A stretch of 64,000 nucleotides of DNA. Origin: Methylotenera versatilis 79 (lineage in GTDB: Bacteria; Pseudomonadota; Gammaproteobacteria; Burkholderiales; Methylophilaceae). The position numbers were made by a program, and so were the translations under genes. The notes under the pieces are model-generated. The model saw nothing but the letters and a program-made list of their open reading frames with translations, was not told the origin of the DNA and searched no databases. Location: assembly GCF_000384375.1 (NCBI RefSeq), contig NZ_ARVX01000001.1, positions 1,674,001-1,738,000 of the forward strand. Reading direction: 5' to 3'. Positions 11,931-21,048 of the stretch are shown in pieces. Position 1 is the first letter of the stretch, and each line of letters begins with the position of its first letter.

Positions 11931-13004
11931 TTAATGATTTCCTTTTTTAGGTATCGCGACCGTGTAATCTAAATCGAGCACCACATTTGGGTGGTAGCCT
12001 TTATCTGTTTTAATCTCTGTTACATCACTTGCCGACATGTTTTTAATGCCAACCATGCGCAGCCTTAATGCACCAAAATCGCTACTGGTTAATTGCCATG
12101 TATCCAATACTTCGGTTGCGCAGTAAATAGTGTCGCCAGCAAATGTGGGATTTGCGTGAGTGCCCGCATTAATTGCTAGCACCGATATTGCATTTTCAAG
12201 TCCATCAAAACTTAAAGAGCGACACATTGAAATCGCCACGCCGCCATAAACCAAGCGTTTGCCATAGTTTGAATTTTTCATTAGAAAGTCATCAAAATGT
12301 AGACGCGCATTATTTTGATAAAGATGCGTCGCAAGCGAGTGGTCGCTATCATTAATTGTTAAGCCAGCCGCATGGTTAATGCGTTCGCCTACTTGATAAT
12401 CTTCCCAATAATATTGCCCACCAGTGATTTTTGAATCAAAGTTTTTGGCTGAAACTCTGCTAGGTAAGCTTAAATTTTCAGGCGCGACAAAGGTCGGTAA
12501 TTCTGGAGTTGTCGTTTCAGGCGCAGGTAAATCTAGATTATTTTTATGCACCATCACCCAGCGCACCCAGCTTAAAACGGGATGGTTATGTTGATTATGT
12601 GCGGTAGAACGCACCCAAACTACGCCGCTTTTTCCATTGGAGTTTTGTTTTAAGCCAATCACCTGACTGGATGTTGAAAGCGTATCGCCTACAAAAACGG
12701 GTTGAATAAAGCGCACATCGGCATAGCCTAAGTTGGCTACCGCATTCACGGAAATATCAGGCACTGTTTTGCCAAAAGCAATATGAAAAGCTAGTAAGTC
12801 ATCTACAGGTGCGGTTTTGTAGCCCAAGCTTTGAGCAAACGGTTCGCTACAAAACAAGGGATTGCGTGAACCATAAAGTGCAATATAGATTGAGCAATCG
12901 CCCGCTGAAATCGTGCGTGGTGTGGCGTGTTGAATCACTTCATTCAATGTGAAGTCTTCAAAAAATCGGCCGTTATGGGTTTTGGTAGATTGCATGCTCA
13001 TCAC
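11931..13004 (-). CDS. mch: Mesaconyl-CoA hydratase-like protein (MaoC family, double hot-dog)
   Basis: A protein of 357 residues with two MaoC-type hot-dog domains (about residues 10-155 and 185-345). The segments HATPRTISAGDCSIYIALYG, APVDDLLAFHIAFGKTVPDI and the second-domain RLVYGGVAISMCRSLSF closely resemble mesaconyl-CoA hydratase (beta-methylmalyl-CoA dehydratase) of the ethylmalonyl-CoA pathway and 3-hydroxypropionate cycle. That enzyme interconverts methylmalyl-CoA and mesaconyl-CoA. It is flanked by two C-C lyase genes with 1-3 bp spacing, as expected for a methylmalyl-CoA module. The itaconyl-CoA hydratase reaction is an alternative. Function is by similarity recalled from family knowledge. 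Confidence 0.78.
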   Translation of the reverse strand: MMSMQSTKTHNGRFFEDFTLNEVIQHATPRTISAGDCSIYIALYGSRNPLFCSEPFAQSLGYKTAPVDDLLAFHIAFGKTVPDISVNAVANLGYADVRFIQPVFVGDTLSTSSQVIGLKQNSNGKSGVVWVRSTAHNQHNHPVLSWVRWVMVHKNNLDLPAPETTTPELPTFVAPENLSLPSRVSAKNFDSKITGGQYYWEDYQVGERINHAAGLTINDSDHSLATHLYQNNARLHFDDFLMKNSNYGKRLVYGGVAISMCRSLSFDGLENAISVLAINAGTHANPTFAGDTIYCATEVLDTWQLTSSDFGALRLRMVGIKNMSASDVTEIKTDKGYHPNVVLDLDYTVAIPKKGNH

Positions 13005-13007
13005 TTT

Positions 13008-13919
13008 TTAAATAAATTCTTCTTCTAATTCGGCAATCATCTCGTGCAGTTTTAATAGTCTTTGCGCAGCTTTAACATGATGATGTTCAACCAACTTATC
13101 ATCCACCACCACAGTGCCACGACCGGAATCATTGGCTTCTTTTAAGGCTTGAATAATCGTGCGTGCATTTTGTATTTCACTCGATTTCGGCGTGTAAGCA
13201 TCGTTGCTATAGGCAATTTGAGCAGGATGTACTAGCGATTTGCCATCAAATCCCATATCGCGACCTAATCGACAGGCGTATTCAAATGAGTGCATATTTT
13301 TAAAGTCACTTGAGATGCCATCCACCACACAGCGGCCATAGGCGCGTGCGGCTAAAATCACCAGCGAAAGTGAGGTTAATATTGCACTGCGCTCATGCGT
13401 GACACGTGCATGCAGTTGTGAAATCAAATCGGATGTTGCCATCACAATGCAAGCGATACGATCGCTCGCTGCTGCAATTTCTTTGGCATTTAATACGGCT
13501 ATCGGGCTTTCTATCATTACCATAATCGGCATATGGCTACCACCAGCTTCGTCCAGCCATTTTAAAGCGGTATGTACATCGTCAGCAGACTCTATATTCG
13601 GGAAAAGAATGGCGTCTGCGCCAATGTTTGCAACCGCTTTAATGTCATCGTGACCCCAAATAGAGTCTAAGTTATTCACACGTACAACCACTTCGCGTGA
13701 GCCATAACCGCCTTGTTTTACAGCGGCTACAATATTTTCACGCGATTGGATTTTACAGTCGACCAATATCGGATCGCCTAAATCCAGAATGACAGAGTCG
13801 GCCGCTAACGTGCGTGCGCGATCTAAATAGTGCAGGTTACAGCCTGGCACATATAGCATTGAGCGGCGAGGACGGAAGCCTAATTCCATATAGTTGGTTC
13901 CATTATTAGGGTGCTCCAT
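13008..13919 (-). CDS. HpcH/HpaI-family CoA ester lyase with altered acidic motif
   Basis: A protein of 303 residues starting the minus-strand operon. RRSMLYVPGCNLHYLDRA near residues 18-35 is the usual opening of malyl/citramalyl-CoA lyases (often RSxLFVPG). Mg2+ ligands are present as MIESPIAV near residue 135 and MATSDLISQL near residue 161. The normal LDLEDxV motif reads LDLGDPI here, losing the glutamate. C-terminal AQIAYSNDAYTP is the usual (H)PxQ..N..F/YTP segment. Likely a malyl-, methylmalyl- or citramalyl-CoA lyase, or a thioesterase-like variant; the substitution could change or abolish activity. Confidence 0.75.
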   Translation of the reverse strand: MEHPNNGTNYMELGFRPRRSMLYVPGCNLHYLDRARTLAADSVILDLGDPILVDCKIQSRENIVAAVKQGGYGSREVVVRVNNLDSIWGHDDIKAVANIGADAILFPNIESADDVHTALKWLDEAGGSHMPIMVMIESPIAVLNAKEIAAASDRIACIVMATSDLISQLHARVTHERSAILTSLSLVILAARAYGRCVVDGISSDFKNMHSFEYACRLGRDMGFDGKSLVHPAQIAYSNDAYTPKSSEIQNARTIIQALKEANDSGRGTVVVDDKLVEHHHVKAAQRLLKLHEMIAELEEEFI

Positions 13920-14030
13920 ATATTTGGTATAGATTCCATCAGGGGTTGCAGGTCAAATTAATAGCCCGTTTTTAGCTGATGGATAATAATTAAATTGATT
14001 ATATAGAGTGCTTAGTTTTAATGTCAACAA

Positions 14031-14055
14031 ATATCTTATGTCTTATATAAGATAT
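14031..14055. promoter_or_regulatory. Dyad operator candidate for the GntR regulator
   Basis: The 200-bp region between the two divergent operons contains ATATCTTAT (14031-14039) and its exact inverted copy ATAAGATAT (14047-14055), overlapping a 12-bp perfect palindrome TCTTATATAAGA (14041-14052). HutC-type GntR proteins bind short AT-rich palindromes of this kind. Its position upstream of both the gntR and the CoA-lyase operon starts fits autoregulation and shared control. Inferred, not proven. Confidence 0.55.
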
Positions 14056-14120
14056 AAAACAGTAGACTATTTTGAATGTGTATGATTTAATTGTAGCAAC
14101 TTCATTCATTTGAGCTTGTT

Positions 14121-14858
14121 ATGATAGATAAAGCCAGCAATTCACCTAGCTACAAACCTTTGTATGACCAAATTAAAGTGCTGCTGACGCAAAGTTTAAT
14201 CGGCGGAGAATGGCGACCGGGCGAAATGATTCCTAGCGAAATCGATTTGGCTTCGCGTTATAAAGTATCTCAAGGCACGGTACGAAAAGCCATTGATACG
14301 CTTGCAGGCGAAAATATTCTAATCCGCCGCCAAGGCAAAGGCACGTTTGTAGCGACGCATAATGAAGAAGGCATCAAGTTACGATTTTTGCGCTTAACTG
14401 CCGCAAATGGTCAAAAGGAAGCGCTGCAAAATGAACTGTTAAATTGCAGCAAAACCAAAGCAGATAACCGCATGGCGAGTATTTTAGAAATTAAAGCGGG
14501 CGCTGCATTAATTGAAGTAAAAAGGTTGTTAACTTTTTCCGGCAGACCACTCATTTATGATCATATCGTGATTCCCGCCGCGCCTTTTAAAGGGCTTAAT
14601 GCAACGCGGGTAGAGGAAAATCAAGGTTCTATGTACAGCATGTATGAAACTGAATATGGTATTCGGATGATTCGCGCAGAAGAGCGGCTGACGGCTGTGG
14701 CGGCGAATAAAGATGTTGCAGAAGCCTTGAATCTACAGTTGGGTTCGCCTTTATTAAGTATTGAGCGAGTTTCTTATACCTATGGCGATAAGCCGATGGA
14801 ATGGCGATTAGGCCTTTGCCTCACTGATGATCATCACTATATGAGCGAGTTAGAATAA
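14121..14858 (+). CDS. GntR-family (HutC/UTRA) transcriptional regulator
   Basis: A protein of 245 residues. The N-terminal winged helix (about residues 12-77) contains PGEMIPSEIDLASRYKVSQG and ends in RQGKGTFVA, the GntR hallmark. The C-terminal UTRA domain (about residues 95-240) binds a small-molecule effector. It is transcribed away from the lyase/hydratase/prp operon and leads the malic enzyme-sdh operon, so it probably senses an intermediate of this pathway. It replaces the sigma-54 PrpR regulator found with prp genes elsewhere. Malic enzyme begins at the base after its stop codon. Confidence 0.9.
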   Translation: MIDKASNSPSYKPLYDQIKVLLTQSLIGGEWRPGEMIPSEIDLASRYKVSQGTVRKAIDTLAGENILIRRQGKGTFVATHNEEGIKLRFLRLTAANGQKEALQNELLNCSKTKADNRMASILEIKAGAALIEVKRLLTFSGRPLIYDHIVIPAAPFKGLNATRVEENQGSMYSMYETEYGIRMIRAEERLTAVAANKDVAEALNLQLGSPLLSIERVSYTYGDKPMEWRLGLCLTDDHHYMSELE

Positions 14859-16055
14859 ATGGATGACTTGAAAAAACGCGCGCTGGATTATCACCAATTT
14901 CCAAAACCAGGAAAATTGAGTGTCGATTCATCCAAACCTTGTGCCACGCAAGATGATTTATCGCTTGCCTACACGCCAGGTGTGGCCGAGCCCGTGCGCG
15001 AAATTCATGCTGACCCTGCAAATGCTTATAAATATACCAACAAAGGTAATTTGATTGCGGTGATCACTGATGGCACGGCGGTTTTAGGTTTGGGCAATAT
15101 GGGCGCGTTGGCTAGCAAGCCGGTCATGGAAGGGAAAGCGGTATTGTTCAAACGTTTTGCGGGTATTGATGTGTTTGATATCGAGATTAATGCAGCGACG
15201 CCTGATGAATTTATTCAAACAGTGGTGAATATTTCACCGACATTTGGTGGTATCAACTTAGAAGATATTGCTGCGCCACACTGTTTTTATATTGAAAATG
15301 AGCTTAAACGGCGTTTAGATATCCCGGTTTTTCATGATGACCAACATGGCACAGCGGTGATTGTGGCGGCTGCTTTGTTGAATGCTTTAGAACTACAAGG
15401 CAAAACTTTACCAACCGCAAAAATCGTATTTTTAGGCGCAGGTGCTGCAGGCTGTTCTTGTGCGAAATTGCTTAAATTAATGGGCGCTACCAATATTACA
15501 ATGGTAGATAGAAGCGGCGTATTGGATACGAATCGTGAAGATTTGCATGATAACAATCGCGATTTAGCCATTGCACCTACAGGCGCCTCGGCTTTAGCCG
15601 ATGTGATGCCACAAGCGGATGTGTTTATTGGCGTTTCTGCCAAAAATGCATTGGATGCCGAGTTGATTAAAGGCATGGCAAAGAATCCGATTATCTTTGC
15701 TTTAGCGAATCCAGATCCGGAAATATTGCCTAGCATCGCGCATGCGGTACGTGATGATATTTTGATGGCGACTGGACGTAGCGATTTTCCGAATCAAGTG
15801 AATAACGCGCTGTGTTTTCCTTATTTGTTTCGCGGTGCGCTGGATGCAAAAGCCACCAAAATTACCGAAAATATGAAAATTGCCGCGGCAAAAGCATTAA
15901 GTGAGTTGGCGCGCGAGCCAGTGCCAGCTGAAGTTTTAAAAGCTTACAACTTGACTGAACTGAAATTTGGCAAAGAGTACATTATCCCTAAACCATTTGA
16001 TGCACGCCTGTTAGAGCGTGTTTCAGGTGCGGTAGCAAAAGCTGCGCGGGAATAA
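14859..16055 (+). CDS. maeB: Malic enzyme (short form, no phosphotransacetylase-like domain)
   Basis: A protein of 398 residues. LAYTPGVAEPVREI near residues 35-48 is the malic enzyme signature, FHDDQHGTA near residues 157-165 is the metal/substrate site, and VFLGAGAAGCSCAKLL near residues 189-204 is the dinucleotide fold. It turns malate into pyruvate and CO2 with reduction of NAD(P)+. Enterobacterial MaeB has an additional phosphotransacetylase-like half of about 330 residues which is absent here. The ATG follows the gntR stop with no gap. In context it drains the fumarate/malate made from PrpB-derived succinate to pyruvate. Confidence 0.92.
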   Translation: MDDLKKRALDYHQFPKPGKLSVDSSKPCATQDDLSLAYTPGVAEPVREIHADPANAYKYTNKGNLIAVITDGTAVLGLGNMGALASKPVMEGKAVLFKRFAGIDVFDIEINAATPDEFIQTVVNISPTFGGINLEDIAAPHCFYIENELKRRLDIPVFHDDQHGTAVIVAAALLNALELQGKTLPTAKIVFLGAGAAGCSCAKLLKLMGATNITMVDRSGVLDTNREDLHDNNRDLAIAPTGASALADVMPQADVFIGVSAKNALDAELIKGMAKNPIIFALANPDPEILPSIAHAVRDDILMATGRSDFPNQVNNALCFPYLFRGALDAKATKITENMKIAAAKALSELAREPVPAEVLKAYNLTELKFGKEYIIPKPFDARLLERVSGAVAKAARE

Positions 16056-16119
16056 AGTTAACACTTCAAAACATGCAAAAAATAACGCCTAATAATCGAC
16101 TTAATAATAAGAAACCTAC

Positions 16120-16527
16120 ATGATAAAACTTGGTGATAAAAAACTGGGCGATAAAAAGAAGCTTAGGCCGAAGAACCTAAACTTATTCACCATCCGTTTG
16201 CCGATTAACGCCGTGGTGTCTATTTTGCATCGCGCTTCTGGCGTGGGTTTGTTTTTGGCTTTGCCGCTGTTTATATTGGCGTTTAAAACTTCGCTGGATT
16301 CACCAAACCATTATTTTTTATTGTCGAATATATTGAATACTTGGTACATAAAATTAATGTTAATTGCACTTTCTTGGGCTTTTTTTCATCACTTTTTTGC
16401 AGGTATCAGACATTTATTGCAGGATATTCATTGGATGACGAGTTTACAAAAAGCGCGTTTTTCAAGCCGTTTTGTGTTGTGGTTGGTGGGATTTTCGGTG
16501 TGTGTTTTTGCATGGATTATTTGGTAG
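16120..16527 (+). CDS. sdhC: Succinate dehydrogenase cytochrome b556 subunit
   Basis: A protein of 135 residues with three membrane helices. NAVVSILHRASGVGLFLALP near residues 30-49 contains the Ser/Arg residues of the quinone site, and the helix with HHFFAGIRHLLQD near residues 88-100 supplies the haem-ligand His. The N-terminus has an unusual doubled LGDKKLGDKK stretch, which may mean the true start is a later codon. It is the first gene of sdhCDAB; SdhC anchors the complex and passes electrons to ubiquinone in the inner membrane. Confidence 0.93.
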   Translation: MIKLGDKKLGDKKKLRPKNLNLFTIRLPINAVVSILHRASGVGLFLALPLFILAFKTSLDSPNHYFLLSNILNTWYIKLMLIALSWAFFHHFFAGIRHLLQDIHWMTSLQKARFSSRFVLWLVGFSVCVFAWIIW

Positions 16528-16545
16528 GTTAATAGGTCGTTCAGT

Positions 16546-16914
16546 ATGTTTATACAACTATTAACCCATAAATATCCTGGCATGCGCTTATGGTTATCGC
16601 AGCGTTTAACTGCGGTGGTCATGGCGATTTATATTGTTTCGCTGATAATTTTGCTATTAATAACACAGCCTTTCGGATATGCAACTTGGCAAGAAAGCTA
16701 TGCTGCTTGGTATGCATTTGCATCACCAGTTTGGTTTAGGTTATCGACATTAGTATTTTTTATGTGTTTGTTAATGCACGCATGGCTGGGCGTAGCAGAT
16801 GTGCTGAAAGATTACGTATTTAATAAAACGCTACGCGCTTACATGCAAATGGCGGTGGATATTGCGCTGGTGGTTTACTTATTTTGGTTGGTTTATATTT
16901 TGTGGAATGTGTAA
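16546..16914 (+). CDS. sdhD: Succinate dehydrogenase membrane anchor subunit
   Basis: A protein of 122 residues with three hydrophobic helices. MRLWLSQRLTAVVMAIYI at the N-terminus and LMHAWLGVADVLKDY near residues 72-86 are the SdhD signatures; the His in this helix is the second axial ligand of haem b. It pairs with SdhC to form the quinone-reducing anchor. It is 18 bp after sdhC and 3 bp before sdhA, in the expected order. Confidence 0.93.
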   Translation: MFIQLLTHKYPGMRLWLSQRLTAVVMAIYIVSLIILLLITQPFGYATWQESYAAWYAFASPVWFRLSTLVFFMCLLMHAWLGVADVLKDYVFNKTLRAYMQMAVDIALVVYLFWLVYILWNV

Positions 16915-16917
16915 AGA

Positions 16918-18693
16918 ATGGCAATAGACACAAATAATATCGGCAGACATCAATTTGACGCAGTCATCGTTGGCGGCGGCGGTGCAGGTTTGCGCGCAGC
17001 TTTGCAGTTGGCGGAATCAGGCGTTAAGGTCGCTGTGCTGTCAAAAGTCTTCCCAACCCGCTCACACACAGTTGCAGCGCAAGGCGGCATTGCGGCGGCG
17101 TTGGGCAATGTGGCTGAAGACAAATGGCTGTGGCATATGTACGACACCATCAAGGGCTCTGATTATTTGGGTGATCAAGATGCCATTGAATTTATGTGCA
17201 AAAACGCCGCAAAAGCCATTATTGAGCTGGAACATTTTGGCATGCCGTTTGACCGATTAGAGTCTGGCAAAATATACCAACGCCCATTTGGCGGCATGAC
17301 GCAAAATTTTGGGGAAAGTCCAATTTCGCGCACCTGTGCGGTGGCCGACAGAACTGGCCATGCCATGCTGCACACGCTTTATCAGCGCAATATCCGCGCC
17401 AACACAAAGTTTTTTGTGGAATGGTTTGCGCTAGATTTGATTCGCGATAGCGAAGGTGATGTGCTGGGCGTGATTGCGCTGGAAATTGAAACCGGTCAGA
17501 TTCATATCATGCAAGCCAAAACTACATTGCTGGCCACAGGTGGTGCAGGCCGTATATTCCAGGCCAGCACCAATGCCTTTATTAATACAGGCGATGGCTT
17601 AGGGATGGCAGCACGCGCTGGATTGCCTTTGCAGGATATGGAATTCTGGCAATTTCACCCCACCGGCGTATTGCATGCGGGTGTATTGATTACCGAAGGT
17701 GTTCGCGGCGAGGGCGGTTATTTGGTGAATTCTGAGGGCGAACGTTTTATGGAACGTTACGCGCCACATGCCAAAGATTTAGCCAGCCGCGATGTGATTT
17801 CGCGTGCGATTTCAACGGAGATTAAACAAGGCCGTGGCGTTGGCAAAAATAAAGATGCGGTGTACCTAAAGCTAGACCATTTGGGCGAAGAGCGCATCAA
17901 CAAAAGCCTGCCAGGTATACGCGAAATCGCTAAAACGTTTGCCAATGTTGACCCAATTAAAGACCCAATCCCAATAGTGCCGACCTGCCATTACATGATG
18001 GGTGGTATCCCCACCAATTTAGATGGTCAAGTGGTTGTGGCTGATGAAAAGTCAGGTGAAAAAGTGGTGAACGGTCTTTATGCCGTCGGTGAATGCGCCT
18101 GTGTTTCTGTGCATGGTGCCAATCGTTTGGGCTCTAACTCTTTACTGGATTTAGTAGTGTTTGGTAAAGCCGCTGGTGACCATATGACCGCCACTATCAA
18201 ATCAAACAATACGCATAAAACCTTGCCAGCAGATGCAGCAGATAAGACTTTGCAGCGCGTCAATCGCCTAGAAAATACACAAGGCGAAAATGTGACCGAA
18301 GTAGGCGATGCGATGCGCAAGACCATGCAAACGCATTGCGGCGTATTCCGCTTTCCTGATTTATTGGCAGAAGGTGTGCGCGAAATTGACGTGGTCGAAA
18401 AACGTATACCGAATCTGACGATTAAAGATAAAAGCCAAGTATTCAATACCGCAAGAGTGGAAGCGTTAGAGCTGGATAACTTGATTGAAGTGGCTGTAGC
18501 GACTATGCATGCGGCGAATAATCGCACAGAGAGCCGTGGCGCACATGCGCGTGAGGATTTTGCCGCACGTGATGATGAAAGTTGGCTGAAACATTCACTG
18601 TTTTTTAAGAAAAATAAAGTGTTAAGTTACAAACCAGTGCGCTTAAAACCACAGACTGTTGCATCTTTTGAGCCCAAAGCACGCGTGTATTAA
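16918..18693 (+). CDS. sdhA: Succinate dehydrogenase flavoprotein subunit
   Basis: A protein of 591 residues. The FAD fold starts with [17 protein letters not shown] (about residues 16-32), the covalent FAD histidine lies in [16 protein letters not shown] (about residues 47-62), FHPTGV near residue 246 and the R-containing loop with [16 protein letters not shown] near residues 400-415 are further active-site signatures. It oxidises succinate to fumarate on the cytoplasmic side. In this locus it handles the succinate released by PrpB. Confidence 0.98.
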   Translation: MAIDTNNIGRHQFDAVIVGGGGAGLRAALQLAESGVKVAVLSKVFPTRSHTVAAQGGIAAALGNVAEDKWLWHMYDTIKGSDYLGDQDAIEFMCKNAAKAIIELEHFGMPFDRLESGKIYQRPFGGMTQNFGESPISRTCAVADRTGHAMLHTLYQRNIRANTKFFVEWFALDLIRDSEGDVLGVIALEIETGQIHIMQAKTTLLATGGAGRIFQASTNAFINTGDGLGMAARAGLPLQDMEFWQFHPTGVLHAGVLITEGVRGEGGYLVNSEGERFMERYAPHAKDLASRDVISRAISTEIKQGRGVGKNKDAVYLKLDHLGEERINKSLPGIREIAKTFANVDPIKDPIPIVPTCHYMMGGIPTNLDGQVVVADEKSGEKVVNGLYAVGECACVSVHGANRLGSNSLLDLVVFGKAAGDHMTATIKSNNTHKTLPADAADKTLQRVNRLENTQGENVTEVGDAMRKTMQTHCGVFRFPDLLAEGVREIDVVEKRIPNLTIKDKSQVFNTARVEALELDNLIEVAVATMHAANNRTESRGAHAREDFAARDDESWLKHSLFFKKNKVLSYKPVRLKPQTVASFEPKARVY

Positions 18694-18705
18694 GGTTGAT
18701 TACTC

Positions 18706-19476
18706 ATGGCTAAACAAATGAAATTTTCGGTGTATCGCTACAATCCAGATGTGGATAAAAAGCCTTATATGCAGGATTACGATATCGCGCTGGAGGATGA
18801 AGACCAGATGTTATTGGATGCGCTGATTCGCATCAAGCAGCATGACGATACACTAAGTTTACGTAAATCGTGTCGTGAAGGCGTTTGCGGCAGTGACAGC
18901 ATGAATATCAATGGCAAAAATGGACTTGCCTGCATCACCAAGTTAAGTGATTTAGAGCAACCGATTGTGCTGCGTCCTATGCCGGGATTGCCTGTGATAC
19001 GTGATTTGGTCGTCGACATGACGCAATTTTTTGAGCATTACAACTCGGTTAAACCTTACTTGATTAATGATGACCCCTTACCCGAAACTGAGCGTTTGCA
19101 ATCGCCTGCGGACCGCGCCAAATTAGATGGTATGTATGAATGTATTTTGTGTGGCGCTTGTACCACATCTTGCCCTAGCTTTTGGTGGAATCCTGATAAG
19201 TTCGTTGGCCCAGCAGGATTGATGCAAGCCAACCGTTTTATTATGGATAGCCGCGACCAAGCGACAGAAGAGCGTTTAGAAAATCTGGAAGACCCATATC
19301 GTTTGTATCGTTGCCATAACATCATGAACTGCGTGGAAGTTTGCCCTAAAAAATTAAATCCAAACGCGGCGATCGCAAATATTAAAGATTTAAAAATCGA
19401 ACGGGCGAAAGACCAGAGTAATAAGAAGTCAGACAGCAAGCCAGCTAAAAAAATATTTGGTATTACGCTGGGCTAG
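18706..19476 (+). CDS. sdhB: Succinate dehydrogenase iron-sulfur subunit
   Basis: A protein of 256 residues with three clusters: the [2Fe-2S] motif CREGVCGSDSMN...LAC (about residues 57-77), the [4Fe-4S] motif CILCGACTTSCP (about residues 145-156) and the [3Fe-4S] motif CHNIMNCVEVCPK (about residues 202-214). The Asp in CGSD replaces a Cys but is the same as in E. coli SdhB, so it is normal. The 20-residue Lys/Ser tail at the C-terminus is longer than usual. It relays electrons from SdhA FAD to the quinone site. Confidence 0.97.
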   Translation: MAKQMKFSVYRYNPDVDKKPYMQDYDIALEDEDQMLLDALIRIKQHDDTLSLRKSCREGVCGSDSMNINGKNGLACITKLSDLEQPIVLRPMPGLPVIRDLVVDMTQFFEHYNSVKPYLINDDPLPETERLQSPADRAKLDGMYECILCGACTTSCPSFWWNPDKFVGPAGLMQANRFIMDSRDQATEERLENLEDPYRLYRCHNIMNCVEVCPKKLNPNAAIANIKDLKIERAKDQSNKKSDSKPAKKIFGITLG

Positions 19477-19510
19477 AACTACCAAGTTAACTCTATAAGG
19501 TTAAGCCGAA

Positions 19511-19783
19511 ATGTTAAATGCAGAAAACATGAAAGATGCAGAGTTACGTCGTTTGGCATGGCGTTGCAGGCGCGGCATGCTAGAGCTGGATATCATATTG
19601 CAACGTTTTATTACGCAGTATTTTGATGGCTTAACATTGGCGCAATTAAAGGCGTTTGATGATCTGCTTGAGCTGCCCGATAATGATTTTTGGGCTTTGG
19701 TTTCCAGCGATAATATCAAACCAAAAAATATAGATACAGTAAATGTTGTGAATAAAATCAGAGCGTTAAACAAAACGCTATAA
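19511..19783 (+). CDS. sdhE: SdhE family FAD assembly factor
   Basis: A protein of 90 residues with RRLAWRCRRGMLELDIIL at its start; the RGMLELD segment is the conserved RGxxE surface of SdhE/SdhAF2. These proteins aid covalent flavin attachment to SdhA. It follows sdhB by 34 bp, completing the sdhCDAB-sdhE operon. Length and the helical composition match the family. Confidence 0.9.
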   Translation: MLNAENMKDAELRRLAWRCRRGMLELDIILQRFITQYFDGLTLAQLKAFDDLLELPDNDFWALVSSDNIKPKNIDTVNVVNKIRALNKTL

Positions 19784-19800
19784 AGATTCAAACCACTAAG

Positions 19801-19864
19801 AGTTAGAAAAATCGGCAGTTAGAAAAGTCGACAGATAGCAAAATCAGCAGCGAACAAAATTAGA
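19801..19864 (+). repeat. Four degenerate tandem 16-bp repeats
   Basis: Units AGTTAGAAAAATCGGC, AGTTAGAAAAGTCGAC, AGATAGCAAAATCAGC and AGCGAACAAAATTAGA follow each other exactly at 16-bp steps, ending 10 bp before the ATG of the next gene. The first two differ at two positions; the later ones have drifted. They sit in the leader of the CitE-like gene and may have arisen by slippage or bind a regulator. Confidence 0.7.
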
Positions 19865-19874
19865 AAGCAAAGCG

Positions 19875-20987
19875 ATGACTGAAACAACACAAGCATGTAA
19901 CCCATTAGGCGATTATTGGCCGGGCATTCAGTTGTACTATCCACCTGTAAAATATGCCCCAAGTTTGGGTATTTATGAGGATATGGATCAGGCCGCGGCG
20001 CGCATGAAAAAACATGCGCACAACACCATTGCGCATACCTTGGTTTTTGACTTGGAAGATGGTTGCCGTCAAAAAGAAATGAGTCGAGATTTATTGCGCA
20101 AAGAATTACCAGCACTGCGCAAAGTGAATGAACGCGTCACGATTGCTATTCGTTGCAATTCATTTCGTACCGACGAATATGAGCAGGATATGCAGTTGGT
20201 ACGCGATATGGGCGATTATATCGATGTCGTCATGCTGGCTAAAGCGGGCGAGGTTTATGGCGCGGCAGAAGTGCGTGACTTATCCAGTTTGCTCTTGAAT
20301 GTGAATCCTCATATGACGATTCAGCCGATTATCGAACACCCGAAATCGCTTAAAATTGCGCCAGACTTAATGCAGTACAACACGGTTAAGCATGTGGTAT
20401 TCGGTATCCATGACTTTTCAAAAGCTATGGGTATTCACATCACGCCAGAAGGCTGGATAGAAGAGCTGCAGTTTTACATGAATCAATTGATGTTTGAGGC
20501 GCGGATTGCCGGTAAAGGTGTGATTGGCGGCGTTGAAACATTAATTGGTCAAAATATCATGCCAGAAAAGTTCTTAGAACCGCACGATGTACGCCGCTGG
20601 CTGGATTTACATGGCGATAATGAATCACGCATTGTCTACAAACATGCATGCCAAGAAGCGGCGATGGGGCTGACAGGCAAGCAGGTCATACATCCTGGCC
20701 ATATTCATCTCTGTAAAACCGCCTACACGCCATCGCCTACCGATGTTGCGCAAAAAGTGGCAATTTTAAAAGCAGCAATTGATGCCGATGCTTTGCTGGG
20801 TGGCGCGATTAAGTTTGAAGGCGAAATGCTGGATCCGCCGATGTTTGGTAAAGCATTGCAAACACTGTTGCGCGCGCATGCCTTACGCGCATTGAAAACA
20901 TCAGACAAAGAATTTGCTATTCACGTGTTAGAACAGTTACCCGCGCAAGTGGTACGTCAAAACTGGCCGTATGGTGTATTGCTGTAA
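19875..20987 (+). CDS. HpcH/HpaI-family CoA lyase-like protein (third paralogue)
   Basis: A protein of 370 residues, longer than the two minus-strand paralogues. The acidic motif VFDLEDGCRQKE (about residues 57-68), IIEHPKSLKIAP (Glu ligand near residue 153) and VVFGIHDFSKAMGI (Asp ligand near residue 173) are intact, so it is probably active. GKQVIHPGHIHLCKTAYTP near residues 257-275 is the usual C-terminal thioester-side segment. It lies between sdhE and an acyl-CoA synthetase in the plus-strand operon. It may split a hydroxyacyl-CoA made by that ligase, but the substrate is unknown. Malyl-CoA or citramalyl-CoA are candidates. Confidence 0.75.
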   Translation: MTETTQACNPLGDYWPGIQLYYPPVKYAPSLGIYEDMDQAAARMKKHAHNTIAHTLVFDLEDGCRQKEMSRDLLRKELPALRKVNERVTIAIRCNSFRTDEYEQDMQLVRDMGDYIDVVMLAKAGEVYGAAEVRDLSSLLLNVNPHMTIQPIIEHPKSLKIAPDLMQYNTVKHVVFGIHDFSKAMGIHITPEGWIEELQFYMNQLMFEARIAGKGVIGGVETLIGQNIMPEKFLEPHDVRRWLDLHGDNESRIVYKHACQEAAMGLTGKQVIHPGHIHLCKTAYTPSPTDVAQKVAILKAAIDADALLGGAIKFEGEMLDPPMFGKALQTLLRAHALRALKTSDKEFAIHVLEQLPAQVVRQNWPYGVLL

Positions 20988-21048
20988 ATATTGAGCTATT
21001 TTGAGTGTTAAGTATTGAATAATTTACATTTTTTTAAGGCTATTTAAG

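Noticed and set aside
14859-16055. Truncated maeB
   Set aside because: Short malic enzymes without the phosphotransacetylase-like half are a normal form; the catalytic part is complete and ends cleanly.
18874-18938. SdhB CGSD in place of CGSC as a lost cluster ligand
   Set aside because: The same Asp occurs in E. coli SdhB and supports a working cluster.
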